From Epiperipatus broadwayi (Eukaryota; Onychophora; Udeonychophora; Euonychophora; Peripatidae): DNA of 64,000 nt. The stretch is taken from positions 2,606,001-2,670,000 of the forward strand of contig JAQFVV010012531.1 of NCBI GenBank assembly GCA_028023455.1, given 5' to 3'. Below the pieces are notes generated by a model, which was not told where the DNA came from, ran no database searches, and worked only from the letters and a program-made list of their open reading frames with translations. Below are positions 25,916 through 38,411 of the stretch, piece after piece; the first letter of the stretch is position 1, and every line of letters starts with the position of its first letter. The position numbers were made by a program, and so were the translations under genes.

Positions 25916-28845
25916 TGTTTTTACATTACATCTAATCCCTTTAGTAACAATTATCAACACAAAACAGTTTCAAATCAATGTGTCATTTGTTCCACTGTAT
26001 CCATTCCTTAAACTCTATGATTTACTTATAATATTCTCCTCTAATATAGTAATTCTTTTATCTTCAAATATATGAGATACCCAATTTTTCTTTTGTTCAA
26101 TCAGAATATAATTTGTTCACAGTCACTTTAACTCTTGTGTATTAAATAAAGAATCAATGATTAGTTGCTCAGAGCTCATGATATTTGATATGAAGAGTGA
26201 TAGGTTGATCTTTGATTCAGAAATCTTTAGTTTTCAAGTCTACCACTGTTTTCTGCTGCACCAAACTGCATAATCCTTTTTGGTACTTAGTATTTTTTTT
26301 TTCAAATTGTTGTACACTTTTTTAATTACAGAATACAAAACCACACTACAAACAAAACATTTAACTTCAAATGGTTGCAAAATTTTCTTTTATTCTTAAT
26401 TATAGTCTGTTTAATCTTTGTAATGCTAATTTTAATTTCTCTAATGCTGCGTGTATTCTTTAAGAAGTCAGCTTCACAATTATTATGAGGACCAACCTGC
26501 TCTCCAAATTCTTATCTAAAAATTAGATCTAACTTTTGCAATGTAATATGATGGATTCGGAATCTAAAACTTCCCAAGCTGATGCTTAGCTTATTGGTTT
26601 TTATGCTTGATGGTCACATGACCTTTAGGGCAACTAACCATTTTGATTATTATCTTTAATTATTTTCATTCAGCGAAAAAACAGATTTACAAATCAGTAA
26701 ATTTATGTCCAGCTGGGTAGAATGCCAGGAAGATAAACTGTAAATCAGGCTATACATATAAGTGCCTCACTGTGCAATGGTTAAGAGCATTTATCCATCA
26801 TAATCATGAGCTGAAATTTAAATTTTAAAGGCAACTGATAATTCAAGCAGGTTTAGAATATTCCTTTCACACAGCTAGCACATAGCAGCTAGCCAACCAA
26901 TTATTGCTTGGCGATATGCTATTTTTAGCTAGATGGAAAAATAAGGGAAACTATAAAGCATCTTACTATCTAGAAATTAACTAGATAGGTAAGAAAATTA
27001 TTTTACTATTCTTAGGCGAAGGAAAATTGGTAACATCTTTACATAGTGGTGGGCTATTTTTCCTTATATGTACACATACAAATCAAATGCCGCAGTCACA
27101 CTGCTCTCTTCTCTTCCTAACATGTAACAAATCTTGAACTAACACTCAGGATCTTTCAGATCAATGTCTCTCATTATAGACGTATATAATGAGAAACCTT
27201 ATTTGTTAAGTGATTTGATGGCTTACATACCTTAGGCAGATGCATACATAAATTTATTGTATAAATAAACATATGTATAAATAAAAACAACTGCAATTAA
27301 CGGTCTCTCCAATAGCCTATAAAGAGCAGAAATCTTAAAACCAATAATTATCACCTGGTCTTTCGATACTGAGTGCTGATAAAGTCAATGATTTTTTTAT
27401 TATATCTTTTAGCTATGATTGACAAATAATCTTTGTCAGAAAGATGGCCTTCGTAATTTGGAGCAATGCTAAAAAAGAGCTCAAACTTACTGATTCAAGA
27501 ATCGATTCTCAAATAACATGCATATAAAACAAAATTGGTTCATCTTAACTGTGTGGTCATATTAAAAGCTCAACAAGCTACTAGGGTGCTCAAATGTCAC
27601 ATGACCTCAATTATGCATATCGTTATTGCTACCATCGTTTGTTAATTAATAAATGGATGGCTAGTTTGTTAGTTATGAATTTTCTATTTAATAATAATAA
27701 TAAAAAACGCTTAAGCTTATTTGGAATTGAGAAAGTTTTCTTTTAATTTTAACATAATCTAGATTCAAATTCTACGTCTCGTGGCAAATGTGTTTGTTAA
27801 TCTCAATGCCATTTTATTTGCGTGTACATAAACATATATATAATGTAAAAAATTTTCTTCTTCTCCATCTTGTTGTATACACAGCTTGATATTGCACGTT
27901 TTATTATTAAACAACTTTCTTTATTCTTTTCATTTTATTTATGATGTTTCAGATTGATAAAAGTCTAATATGATTTCCAAAAGAAATGCGATAAAGTAAT
28001 AATTGAGTTTACTCACAAAGTCTTGAAGATTTCAATAAGATTAAATAAAAGCTGAGAGAGGTAAAGTTATGAAGATTCTAAAAAAAAACGTCGTGTTGAC
28101 TTGCTTGGAGACCTACAAATTTGAGTCCACGGTTAAATTGCCTAAGATCATTTTATTTTATAGCTAAGTTGGAATGACATGCGCCTTCGTGGATGTTAGA
28201 TTTAAACTAAAGTGAAATGATTACTTGCTCAGAGAAAAAGTGATGCAGAATTATCAAAATTTGATTAGGATGAGAGGGAGAGAGTTTCAGAATAGAACAA
28301 ACCCACAGAATAAATATCACTCAAAAAATATTAAATCTCACATTAGCAGAAGCTTTTATAAAAATTATAAAAAGATGTGATGGCGAAATTATATTTTACA
28401 AATATCTCATTTTTTTAAAAAAAATTGGAAAGTATATAAAAATTGTTCGTTTATTAGTTTAACAAAGTTATATACATTTAAATATTTAAGTATATACTGT
28501 ATATGTTTACATATATGGTTTAACTTGATGTTGAGCAAATTTATGAACCAATGAATGAAGAATAAAAAGTTAATGAAAACATTCCCGATTAAATAAAGTG
28601 GTGGATTCAGATAAGCCAACCGAATAAAATTGTAAAGGTCTGCCTTAAATTGTTCAAGTAGTGATAAAACTATCTGGCTGGAGAGCAAAAGATACCAAAT
28701 CTATTCGCCCAACTAAAAAAAAATATCTTTATCTGAACAAATGAATGGAACTGTTAATCTCAGTTAATAGTTACATGCAGAGAAAAAATGATACAGAATG
28801 GTTTCCAATTAATAAAAAGGTAAAAGAAAAACCAAAATAAAGTCC
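25916..28845. other. AT-rich sequence with a weak SINE-like stretch
   Basis: At 26764-26825, CACTGTGCAATGGTTAAGAG followed by CATGAGCTGAAATTT has the look of a decayed tRNA-like head. Otherwise I see no gene, domain or structured RNA. Confidence 0.45.
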
Positions 28846-29129
28846 CTTCGTTTGTGCTGCAATGGGATGCACTGCGACTTCTTTTTCGGAGTCAGGAATA
28901 TCTCCGCCACTACGCCCAGAGAAACCTGTTAGCCATTTTGCCTTCCCTTGCCATTTTCCGCTCTAAGTTTTTCTCATATTCTTCTCTATCCTGCTTCATC
29001 CCACTTCCAAACCACAATCTTGGTCAACTCCATGGCCTTTATATCTAAATCCCTCTTATCTTTTCCCAAACCCAGCATAAAAACCAAGAACCCACTTTCT
29101 GTATAATCATGTAGTTTATATTTATTCTT

Positions 29130-29290
29130 CTACAACTTCATTATCTGTACTCTTTCTGCTTGCAAGCATTTACATTCAATTAACAGATGCCTAATATTTT
29201 CTCTGTCTTCCTTACACAACTTGCAGACTAAATCACCCACATTTTTCCATTTATGTGTATATTCACTTGTTACTAAAGATCCTATTCGAG
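29130..29290 (-). pseudogene. LINE C-terminal zinc knuckle remnant
   Basis: The minus-strand translation reads HKWKNVGDLVCKLCKEDR and continues to ENIRHLLIEC, giving a C-x2-C-x8-H-x4-C motif typical of the C-terminus of several non-LTR retrotransposon clades. It lies downstream of the FADD box, as expected, and about 300 bases before the element's 3' end. Confidence 0.8.
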
Positions 29291-30119
29291 CCTTAAACCG
29301 TAAACTACTCCCCTTGCTATTATCATAAATTAATTCACACCCAATATTTTGTTTACATATATATATAAACTCTTTTTACTTCATCTCTCCAACTCTTTAC
29401 TTTTTATTAATGCATCTATTCATCTATCATTTTCTTTAAAACTATAACACTCAACAATTCTACTAATATAATCATCTCACCATTTGTACAAGTGTATTGA
29501 CATAATGTCTTTATTCAAATCTTATTTTCCACCCATCTTATTGCCTATTCTTTATTCATATTCCAATTAAATACTATTTTGGCTATTTTCTTACTATCCA
29601 TAAATTGCAATCTACTGAACATTTTCACTTTGCATCTTTCATATAAAAACTTGACAATCCTATTTCTCCTTGAATTGCCTTCTTTGCTGTCCACACATCT
29701 ACATCAAATGCATGTCTTCCTACTTCCCTTTGTACTTATCCTAAGTAATCTAACACCCCTTTACTAAAACATAATACATTGTTACCATATGTTAACCTTG
29801 CTTCTGCCACTCCCTTTCAAACAATTCTGGCTACATCATATTTATGATATGAAAACACTTGAATTTTTTTTATCAGTCCCTTTCTTTTCTTTGCTTCATT
29901 TATCAAATTTTTCTTCCATTCATCCAAGCAATTTATCTGATTATTTAAGATGATTTCCAAATAGGTATACATATTTACCATATTTAACTTTATATCCTCC
30001 AATAAAAATTCTTTGTCTTCTCATTACCTGGCATTAATCATCATTACTTTTGATTTTTCTTCACTAAATTTAATCCCCATCCCTTTACTTACTCTTGAAC
30101 ATGTTCTCAGCATAACTTC

Positions 30120-30840
30120 CATATATTTCCTTCTTTCTGTGCACAAGAAAACATCATCTGCAAATAAAAGACCCGATAATGTATATAGTCCCTTGCCACC
30201 TATTTATTAATGGTATCTCTACCCCTCTTTCTAGTCATTCTATTGCTCTTTCCATTTCTCTCAAATACAATGAAAACAAAATAGGTAACATGGGCATCCT
30301 TGCCCTAGTCCCACCCCATTTTTAAATTTAACTGATTCTATATTCTCTAATTGATATGTATAATTATTTTCCACAATCTCTTAATAAGATCCACTAAATC
30401 TCCATCCATTCTTAAATTTACTAAACTTACCCATAATCTATTTCTATTCACTCTATCATGTGTTTTCTCTATATCTACAAAACCCATATAACTGTCTACC
30501 TGTATTTCTACTCATATCTATAAGTTGTGTAACTAGAAATAAACTATTTTCTATATGCTATCCAATCAAAAACCTCCTTGCATTTCTCCCACTATATTAT
30601 TTTCTTTCATCCATTTTGCGACCCTTCCAGCCATCATATATGTGAAAATTTTATATAACACTGATATTATTGCTATCAGTCTATAATTGCTTAACTTTCT
30701 ATGGTTCTTACCATTTCCTTTAAATAATAGCCTTCCTCTTATATTACTCCAACTACCTGGAAAATCTCTCTTCTGTGCTATCTTATTAAAATATGATAAT
30801 AGGTATAATTTTGCCCTATGTCCTAAATTCATTACCATCT
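30120..30840 (-). pseudogene. LINE reverse transcriptase remnant
   Basis: Three reverse transcriptase blocks occur in order on the minus strand. The open stretch 30566-30838 reads PGSWSNIRGRLLFKGNGK, then NYRLIAIISVLYKIF, the N-terminal palm and fingers. Around 30245-30330 is GTRARMPMLPILFSLYL, a degraded GxRQGxPxSPxLF block. At 30153-30164 is FADD, the catalytic aspartate box, followed by VFLCTE. The frames are interrupted between blocks. Confidence 0.85.
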
Positions 30841-31265
30841 ATGCTGCTCAACCATGTAAACCTCTTGCCTTTCCACTTTTCAAATTCTTCCCTGCCTTAT
30901 TTATTTCATTTTCTGTAAGCCTAATATCTACATTATTATATGCTTTTATGTTTGTTATCAGTCTGTCCTTCACATCTAACATCTTTTCTATATCCATTAC
31001 ATACTTATTTAAGATTGTGTCTAATTCTTCTGTAGAGCTACTCTATTCCTTCATCATCTAGTAATACTATTTCTCTCTCCCCTACATTCCTTCTTTTTAT
31101 GTACTGTATTTCCAATTTTTTTTACTCTAATCTCTTCCACTTTTATTAATATCCTCCAACAATTTACTATTTAATTTTATTCTTTCTCTATACTTATCTA
31201 TTTTAGACAACTTTTTAAAATACTTTTTCCATTTAACATTAACATCTTTTTCACTTTCTCTGTTC

Positions 31266-31990
31266 TTAATAGTACTTACATTCTCCACATGCTTTCCCCC
31301 TCTCTTTTACACTTTTACTAACTCTCACTTTTCTATTACTTTTATTCTTCTGAATATTCTCATCTAAAACTCTATTTGCCACTTTTTCTACTTCACCACA
31401 CCAGTCCTTATAGTCAACCCTAATCAACTCTTCTATGGTGTAATCAACTTTTATTTTACATTCTTCTAACTTATTCTTATTATTCATTCTCCATCCACAT
31501 CTTTCACTATCCTTTCTATTTTTATTACTGTTTTCCATCACATTACTAACCATTTCTATTATAAAAAAATTATGATCACTATTACATACTCTCTCTTCAT
31601 TATCAAACACTTTAATTTTCTGTACTTTATTCTCTCTGTGACAAAAATTCTTCAAAAGCTGTTCATTCTTGTTATCTACACCATCAATTTCTTCAATATG
31701 CCCAATCATACCCCCCATAACGATTATTCTCTCCCCCCCCTTTTTTTTTGAAACTCTGTATATCATTTATAAGGCAGTCATATATACCTATGTTCAACTC
31801 CATTATAGTTTATTTCCAGTGGCTATATATACTATAGCCACTATCCATTCTTGTCTTCCTAACCTTATCTCAAACCACTAATGTTCTTGACATTTAACAG
31901 TATTTAAATATTTTTTTGACATAACTCTTATACCACCAACTTTTTTTAATTTTCTTTTCTATTTATACCCTGCCATATCAAGTCTTCCAA
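31266..31990 (-). pseudogene. LINE endonuclease remnant
   Basis: An open stretch of 166 residues (31266-31766, minus) contains GERIIVMGGMIGHIEE, a degraded form of the GDMNGH motif of apurinic/apyrimidinic-type endonucleases, and SDHNFFII, the SDH motif near the domain end. Upstream on the minus strand (31770-31990), interrupted frames still read GRQEWIVAIVYIATG and VGGIRVM, consistent with earlier parts of the same domain. Loss of the Asp and Asn in GDMNGH and the internal stops indicate no activity. Confidence 0.8.
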
Positions 31991-32010
31991 TACACAGTGG
32001 CAATCTCTAT

Positions 32011-33400
32011 AATTAATTTTTCTCATTTAAATGAAATCAATTTGTCTAAAATATACTCTATATATTACATATATTGATATAGGTATTTAATAGGCCTGTA
32101 TTTCAGTCAAAAACTTGTTTGCCATTTTTAATAAGTAAATTATATATATATTTACTTTTCTTTATAAACAGCACCTTTAAACGCTGTGATGAAAAATAAA
32201 AAACTGTATTTCCTAAATTGTATATATAGAACATTACTACAAAAAAAAAAAAAAAAAAGACATACAAATTGCATTTTACACAAGAAAACAAAGGAAGAAA
32301 ATAGTTCAGTAAAAATTTTGATGCATTAGTATAGAAACTGTTTACTAGAATTAATAAACATAATGTTGTCATTTACATTTAATAAAGAGTAAATTAATTA
32401 GTAAATGTTTGATTTTTTTCTATGACTACAATGATGTATACTAATATGTTTTAATGCATGTGTCATATTATAAATGTATATGTGATAAATATTAATAGTT
32501 TCAATTAATATTTACATTTAATATTATTTCCAGAAGCATGAGATTCCTTTACAGACATGCATGGGTCATAATAATAAGGATTAATAACTGCATTTATCTT
32601 GAAAATTGATTAGTTTATGAAACTGAGTGTACAATATTAATACTGTACCAATCTGTAAGTGTATATTTATAATAGACAACACAGGATAGTAATTACACAA
32701 CATTTGAGTAGCATTATTCTCCATTCTTCTTCAGGTGTTGCGGGTCTGACCCCAGTGACAATATTAGCAGAGGAGTCTAACTTATACCTTTAGATTCTTG
32801 AATATCGAATTTTAAGTTCTAAGTATGAAAAATATTATTATCACTCCAAAATAGAGAACATTTTACTATATAAATGTGAAAAATTAAATTCAAACAAAAA
32901 CTTAATTTTTCACAGCTGATGAGAAAACGAGATTTTCAATATTATTGGTTCTTTCTTTCTCCTATCACATTATCATCTAGATTCCAATAATTACAACAGC
33001 GCTTAAAACTAATCCTGCAATCACCATCACAACTATCTTTGCAGTTTGTAGTGAGATATGTAAAGATTGATTATATTATAACAGTCACACAATACACAAA
33101 CTTATTTTTAAACAAATTTTTATTTGACAAATAAAAAGTACATGATAAATAATTTCAGAAATGAAAATGGCAACTGAGGAAAAAAATCAACAAATTATAA
33201 CAAATTAATATAATGAAGAAAGACTTTTGGAACATAAGAGATTAAAAAATATATTAACGTTTTTCTAAAAATTACTGAGACATTAGTAAATGCTATTCAA
33301 AATCAATTTCCATCTCATTTGAAGGGTTCAGTCTGATGGCTTAGTAAATAAATATTGTTTCATAATGGCTGCTAAAACAGCAATTTAATAAATCTAATAA
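32011..33400. other. AT-rich sequence, no gene seen
   Basis: Includes a long A run near 32240-32258 and one copy (32689-32739) of the sequence also found at 16.3 kb. Nothing else is supportable. Confidence 0.5.
32689..32739 (-). repeat. Dispersed repeat copy, also at 16.3 kb
   Basis: GTAATTACACAAC, GCATTATTCTCC and CTTCTTCAGGTGTT match 16278-16329 with several substitutions. The similarity fades on both sides. Confidence 0.5.
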
Positions 33401-33484
33401 GGGATTTGAACTCAGACTTTCACATGACCCATTAGAGATGGCACAGAGGGTAGTGGGTCATGTGAAAGTCTGAGTTCGAATCCC
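33401..33484 (+). repeat. Near-perfect hairpin made from a tRNA-like SINE head
   Basis: Positions 33401-33431 and 33454-33484 are reverse complements over 31 bases with a single difference, which is a G-U pair in a plus-strand RNA. The loop is 22 bases. The loop plus right arm contain an A box TGGCACAGAGG (33439-33449) and a B box GAGTTCGAATC (33472-33482) at normal spacing, so the right half is a tRNA-derived SINE promoter and the left arm is an inverted copy of part of it. It could be transcribed by RNA polymerase III into a small hairpin. Confidence 0.7.
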
Positions 33485-34169
33485 GCATATATTACATATA
33501 TAAATGCAGGTTTAAGCCTGTACAATGTATTACATATAATAAGAAAAATGATACAATTCAAATTACATATATAAACATAGATTACAAGTTTATTATGGTT
33601 TTTGTTCTATTCTGAAACTAATATAATAATATACTTGTTCACAAAAATAATATGTAAATACTATATATTAAGAATAAAATGTATGACTTCTATTTACCAT
33701 TATTTAAAAACTTAAAAATTTACTTTTATGCATTTAAATATAATGCTTTTATAAGCTTTTATTTTATTTTATTAAATTGTTGTTTGTTTGTTTTTATCTC
33801 TGATGAAGAATGTGAATCTATCAAAATTGTTAGTGAAATAAAACAATCAAGAAAAACATTACATTTAAGGATATAAAAGTAAATGTTTGAAGTATTTGTT
33901 TTTTTAAAGAAAACCACCAGGGGATTATAATTAACAATGATGTAATAATCTCCTTAATAATTAACAATTTAATTGCTAGCTTTTTCTCCCAATCATAATT
34001 TGTGCACAATTTTTAATTCCATCACTATCATAAAATTTTTCACATTAGTTTCAGACAAATAATTAAATAACATTATACTCAATCTGGTATTCACTATATC
34101 AAATTTATCTGTCCTCTTTATATATAGGTAAATATATGTGCAACGCTTTAGAGTTTAGAGTAAATATTC
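33485..34169. other. AT-rich flank of the array, no gene seen
   Basis: No gene. A short stretch at 33799-33845 (CTGATGAAGAATGTG, then CAAAATTGTTAGTG) resembles the repeat at 54.7 kb in general layout. The tandem array begins at about 34.17 kb. Confidence 0.4.
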
Positions 34170-34369
34170 TATTGGAAAGCAGATTTACATCCTTCAAAGA
34201 GTCTTTTGACAATGAACTATGATCAAATGAGAAATCACAAGACCATTGTTAATGATGTGAGAGTTTTGTTTATTATTTTTATGTTGCAGTCTTAAATAAA
34301 TATTACTGGTAGACTTCATTATTTTAAAATGTAACTTAAAATATACATAGTTAAACTGCAATTAGTCAT

Positions 34370-34395
34370 TGGCATATTATCACCAGCAATGATCA
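34370..34395 (+). repeat. Lone core B at the left edge of the array
   Basis: Two substitutions relative to the commonest core B. No core A is recognisable upstream, so the array appears to begin inside a spacer. Spacer similarity starts near 34170 (CTTCAAAGAGTCTTTTGACA at 34194-34213). Confidence 0.75.
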
Positions 34396-36312
34396 AATGA
34401 TTTTATTTAGTCTTAACTCAATTTGTTTAGCACTTTTGCAAAAAATTACAGGCATGTGACTATATATAAAAATATCGGCATGCATGTATAGTTATTGCTT
34501 GAGGCAATGAGAAATTACTATTCAAGATAATGAATGATATGGTTTACTTATTATTTCATCATAAAATAAATGACATTAAATCTACATTCTCTGATAAATG
34601 ATTGGTTAATCTTAAAACAGAAAAGTCATCCATTTAAGTTCATTGAACTGAATAGTAAAATCTGATTTTTTTTATATGAATATAACATATATATTAAAGT
34701 TAATATATACTCAGCATATATGCTGAACACCAGTAACATGAAGTTATAAAGAATCACAATTCAATATAGTCAGCCCGAATACCATGGCATTACTGTTCAA
34801 TGATTGTTTATTATAGAACTAATCACACCAAACTATATCGTTTGAGCTGTTTTAAATAGTGAACATTGTGATTTATGATAGAATACAGACAATAATTTAA
34901 TTTGTACATGTATATAAACTTACATATAAGTGTGATCATCAATGATTTAAGAGATCACTATCCAAGACAATCAACTCAAAGAAATAGTTTCATTAGTTTC
35001 ATTTCTTATTAGTTTGATTGTATCAAATCTAAATTGTTTTAGAAGCAATCAATTATTTTTAAATCGGAGATTGACTGCACTTTGATTAATTGCCTTGAAT
35101 AGTAAGCCCTCATGAATTTACAACGTTATACTTGTATTTAAATAATATAAATAAATTATAAATAGTAAGATTGGACTATTGCCTATGCATACATATATCT
35201 ATATGGATTTTTTTTATTTTAATGAATATTAAATATTTAAGAATTCTTCTATTAATTTGCTGTGTAAATAATAAAAATATAAAATTATATGATTGCAAAA
35301 TTCTATATTGAATACTATGATGATAATACATGGCTGTAACATCTGTTTGCTTAAATAGATGATTGGGGAAGGAGAGGTCTGTGACACCAGTCCTTCAAGC
35401 CTTACATAATCATAGTTTGCAATTCAGAATTTGGCTATTGCATATATCTTGTATTTTATTAAACAGTGAGATAGTAATGAGTTCTTAATGCTCTCATTTA
35501 TAATATTATAAGATATGACTCTGTAATTGTATATTATATGTGTGTTCGATGTGTGTGTGTGTGTAAATATAGAAATTGGAGGGATGAAAAATCATTAAGC
35601 AAAAAAAAAAAAACCTCATAAATGTAGTTCCATTATTCAGATTTTCATTATAATCATTTTAAATCTATAAACGGTTTTATAAAAGATCAATTCAAAGCTG
35701 AGAATTTTTGAATTTTAATTAATTATTTTGAATAGTAACTTCTTTAGACATGATACTTAAATAAGATATATATATATTAATATGAGTGTGTGGGTGAGCA
35801 GCTATGTATGTGCCACACTAGTTTTTCCAAAGTCTACTTTTCCAACAACCTCTTTTAGAATACAATGTGAAATAAAAGGCATACCCTAGGTGTTTTTTTA
35901 TTTTTTAAGATGTGCCCACTTTGCCCTGGTGTTATCGGTTTTCTGTTGATTAGATTGATTTATGGAATAGATTTTCTCACAGTGTCTTTATTAATAGAGC
36001 TTGAAGAATTTAGATTATTTTTCATTGTTGACTCAAAGCAGTTTTTATATTGATAGCTGCCATACATTCAATACCTTATCTGATTCTCATCATTTTTACA
36101 CTAAAATATGCAAGATGTAGATTGCAGTCCTTATTCTCACACTGTTTCAACATAATCTTATGATAATATCTCAACTCCTCTAACTTTTATTAAAAGATCT
36201 GTCTTTTTCATTTTGAATTATTCTTAAATTTCTCTATAATGTGAGAACTATTGTTTCCAATCATTGAAAAGTTTATGAAGAAGGTGAATTTCTTGGAATC
36301 ATGTGAGATAAA

Positions 36313-36810
36313 TGACCATTGCTGGTATCAGCTTGCCAATATTTTATATACAGTACTCTGTATTACAATTTGATGTAGCACCTTACACTTAGAAATATAT
36401 TGAACATTTAGAACTACATGGTAGAGAAACACACATGACAATACTTAGTATGCAATATCATCTTAACATAAATTGGGATATATTTATATACAAAATTAAT
36501 TAAATACAAATATATCCTATTGTTTGTTTGTCTAAAGCAAAAATCTTTATTGTATCTAAACATTTTAAAATTTTTAATATTTAAAAATAAATAAATTTTT
36601 AAAAATAAGGTTAATTATATTTAGAAAATATTTATAGAATGTTTGAAAATGATATTAAGTAATTAAGCTTCTAAGCAGGTTTGCTAATTCTAGTCATTTT
36701 AACGATGAACTTGAGAGTTATTATTTTATGATGAAATTTTAAAATTTCATTATTTACAACATAGCTTAAAATATAAAAAAATATCGACAAATTATCACCA
36801 GCAATAATCA
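36313..36810. repeat. Paired-core module 1
   Basis: Core A at 36313-36338 has two changes (CTGGTATCAG in place of CTGGTGACAG). Core B at 36785-36810 has four changes. The spacer is 446 bases. It is the most decayed complete pair, close to the array edge. Confidence 0.8.
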
Positions 36811-38033
36811 AGGAAATCTATTAAATAATGAAAATTGTGAAATATTCTCAGTCAGATTTAGCTTCAGAGAATCTTCATTAGCTATGTGAAGACATATTTG
36901 TGAATAGGTTTTGATAGAAAATAGCACAAAAATAATTGTGGATTTTGTTAACAAATTTCATTATTAATATATATATAATATCTATACTTACAAACATAAA
37001 ATTAGTATAGCTTAATCTACTTGTAATTAAAGAGAAAACCCCCACTTTCACTCAAACTATAACACTACATATTTAACATAGATCAAAAATAGTGGATCCA
37101 ATCTATTTTTGACTTTTTGCTAAACATTTAGAATGTTATTTACTCATAGCCTTAGAGGGAGTGTTTCTTAATTGTGTATATATATATATTTATAAAGAAT
37201 GTGCTATTTTATATTAATGCTGAAATTTATTTTAAAAAATAAAAGTGATTATAATTCCCGACTATTCAGAATATAATTAATTATAAGTGTACTCGTTAAT
37301 TAGAAAGACTATCACATTTAAATAATAGATATTTTATCTTTGATACTTTAAAATAAAGCTAGTGAAATCTGCAATAATATAAATAAAATTCAAGCCTATT
37401 CTGATTAGTCATTAATAATGTTAGGGATTGGCCAATGATAGGGTTAACTTGAAACAACAAGTTTACAATTCAACATTGGGCTCATAATTTACAATAAGCT
37501 AATAGAGAGATCATAAATGCTACAAAAATACAACTCATGGTTATATTATAAATATATGTGTGATTGTGTAAACATCAATGATTTCGATTACTTCAGATAG
37601 TTACTTTTAAATAAGTTAAGTTTAAATTTGAATTGATTGTCTTGATTAGTGAGCATTCTAGATATTATATATAAATAAAAAGTGTGCTAAAATTAGTATA
37701 TCTATATGTGCATATGTGTAACACCAGTTTCCCAAGAATTATTATTTTTGGTTTAAGATATATTCACAATCATTCTTGTTAATGTTCTTGGTAATGATTA
37801 GGCAAAATCATAGAATAGACTGGTTCAGAGTTTCTGGAGGATTCTGTCCTATTCTATTATAATCTGGAAATGTTTTCTCAAATGCTTTTATTAGTTAAGA
37901 AGTTTGCCTTTTCCATTTCAGTTCATTATTAAGATTTTCTGTTGATTGCAAAGTATTTTTTCCAGCTATCATTAGTAATAAAATGTAATGTTTATAGAGA
38001 AGTAGAAGTTTTTAGGGAATATACAAAAATAGA

Positions 38034-38411
38034 TGACCATTGCTGGTGACAGATTGCCAATGCTTAGTACATTTCACAAAATTTCTTTTCACTTCTCATA
38101 TTTAAAAGTATAACATTTTGAGCTTCCTGATAGAGAATTTATTTTTTAACATTTTACAATTTTTAATATAGAAACAATATAATTAAAAAATAACATTGGA
38201 TGCTTTGAAAACAATCTAATAGATTAAGCTTGAAAACAGGTTTAATGATTCAAAGAGTAAATTGACAATGGGCTGTAATCAAGTGATAAGAAAAATTGTA
38301 AGCAATTTTAATGGTGTTTTGTATGCTAGAATTCATTACTAAAAATGTAGTTTAAAACAGAAATTATTAAACTGCAATAAGTTAGTGGCAAACTATCACC
38401 AGCAATGATCA
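38034..38411. repeat. Paired-core module 2
   Basis: Core A at 38034-38059 has one change (AGATTGCC). Core B at 38386-38411 has the commonest sequence. The spacer is 326 bases, the shortest seen. Confidence 0.85.

Larger units (their letters stand above)
28846..32010 (-). mobile_element. 5'-truncated, mutated non-LTR retrotransposon (APE-type LINE)
   Basis: Reading the minus strand gives, in order, remnants of an apurinic-type endonuclease, a reverse transcriptase and a C-terminal CCHC zinc knuckle, the standard order of an APE-class LINE ORF2. The 3' end is near 28846. The 5' end is ragged near 32.0 kb, inside the endonuclease, so ORF1 and the 5' UTR are missing. Stops and frameshifts interrupt the frame in many places and the catalytic motifs are partly altered, so it is dead. 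The clade is not assigned. Confidence 0.9.

Noticed and set aside
31669-31881. Plus-strand frames at 28854-31881
   Set aside because: They are antisense shadows of the minus-strand retrotransposon.
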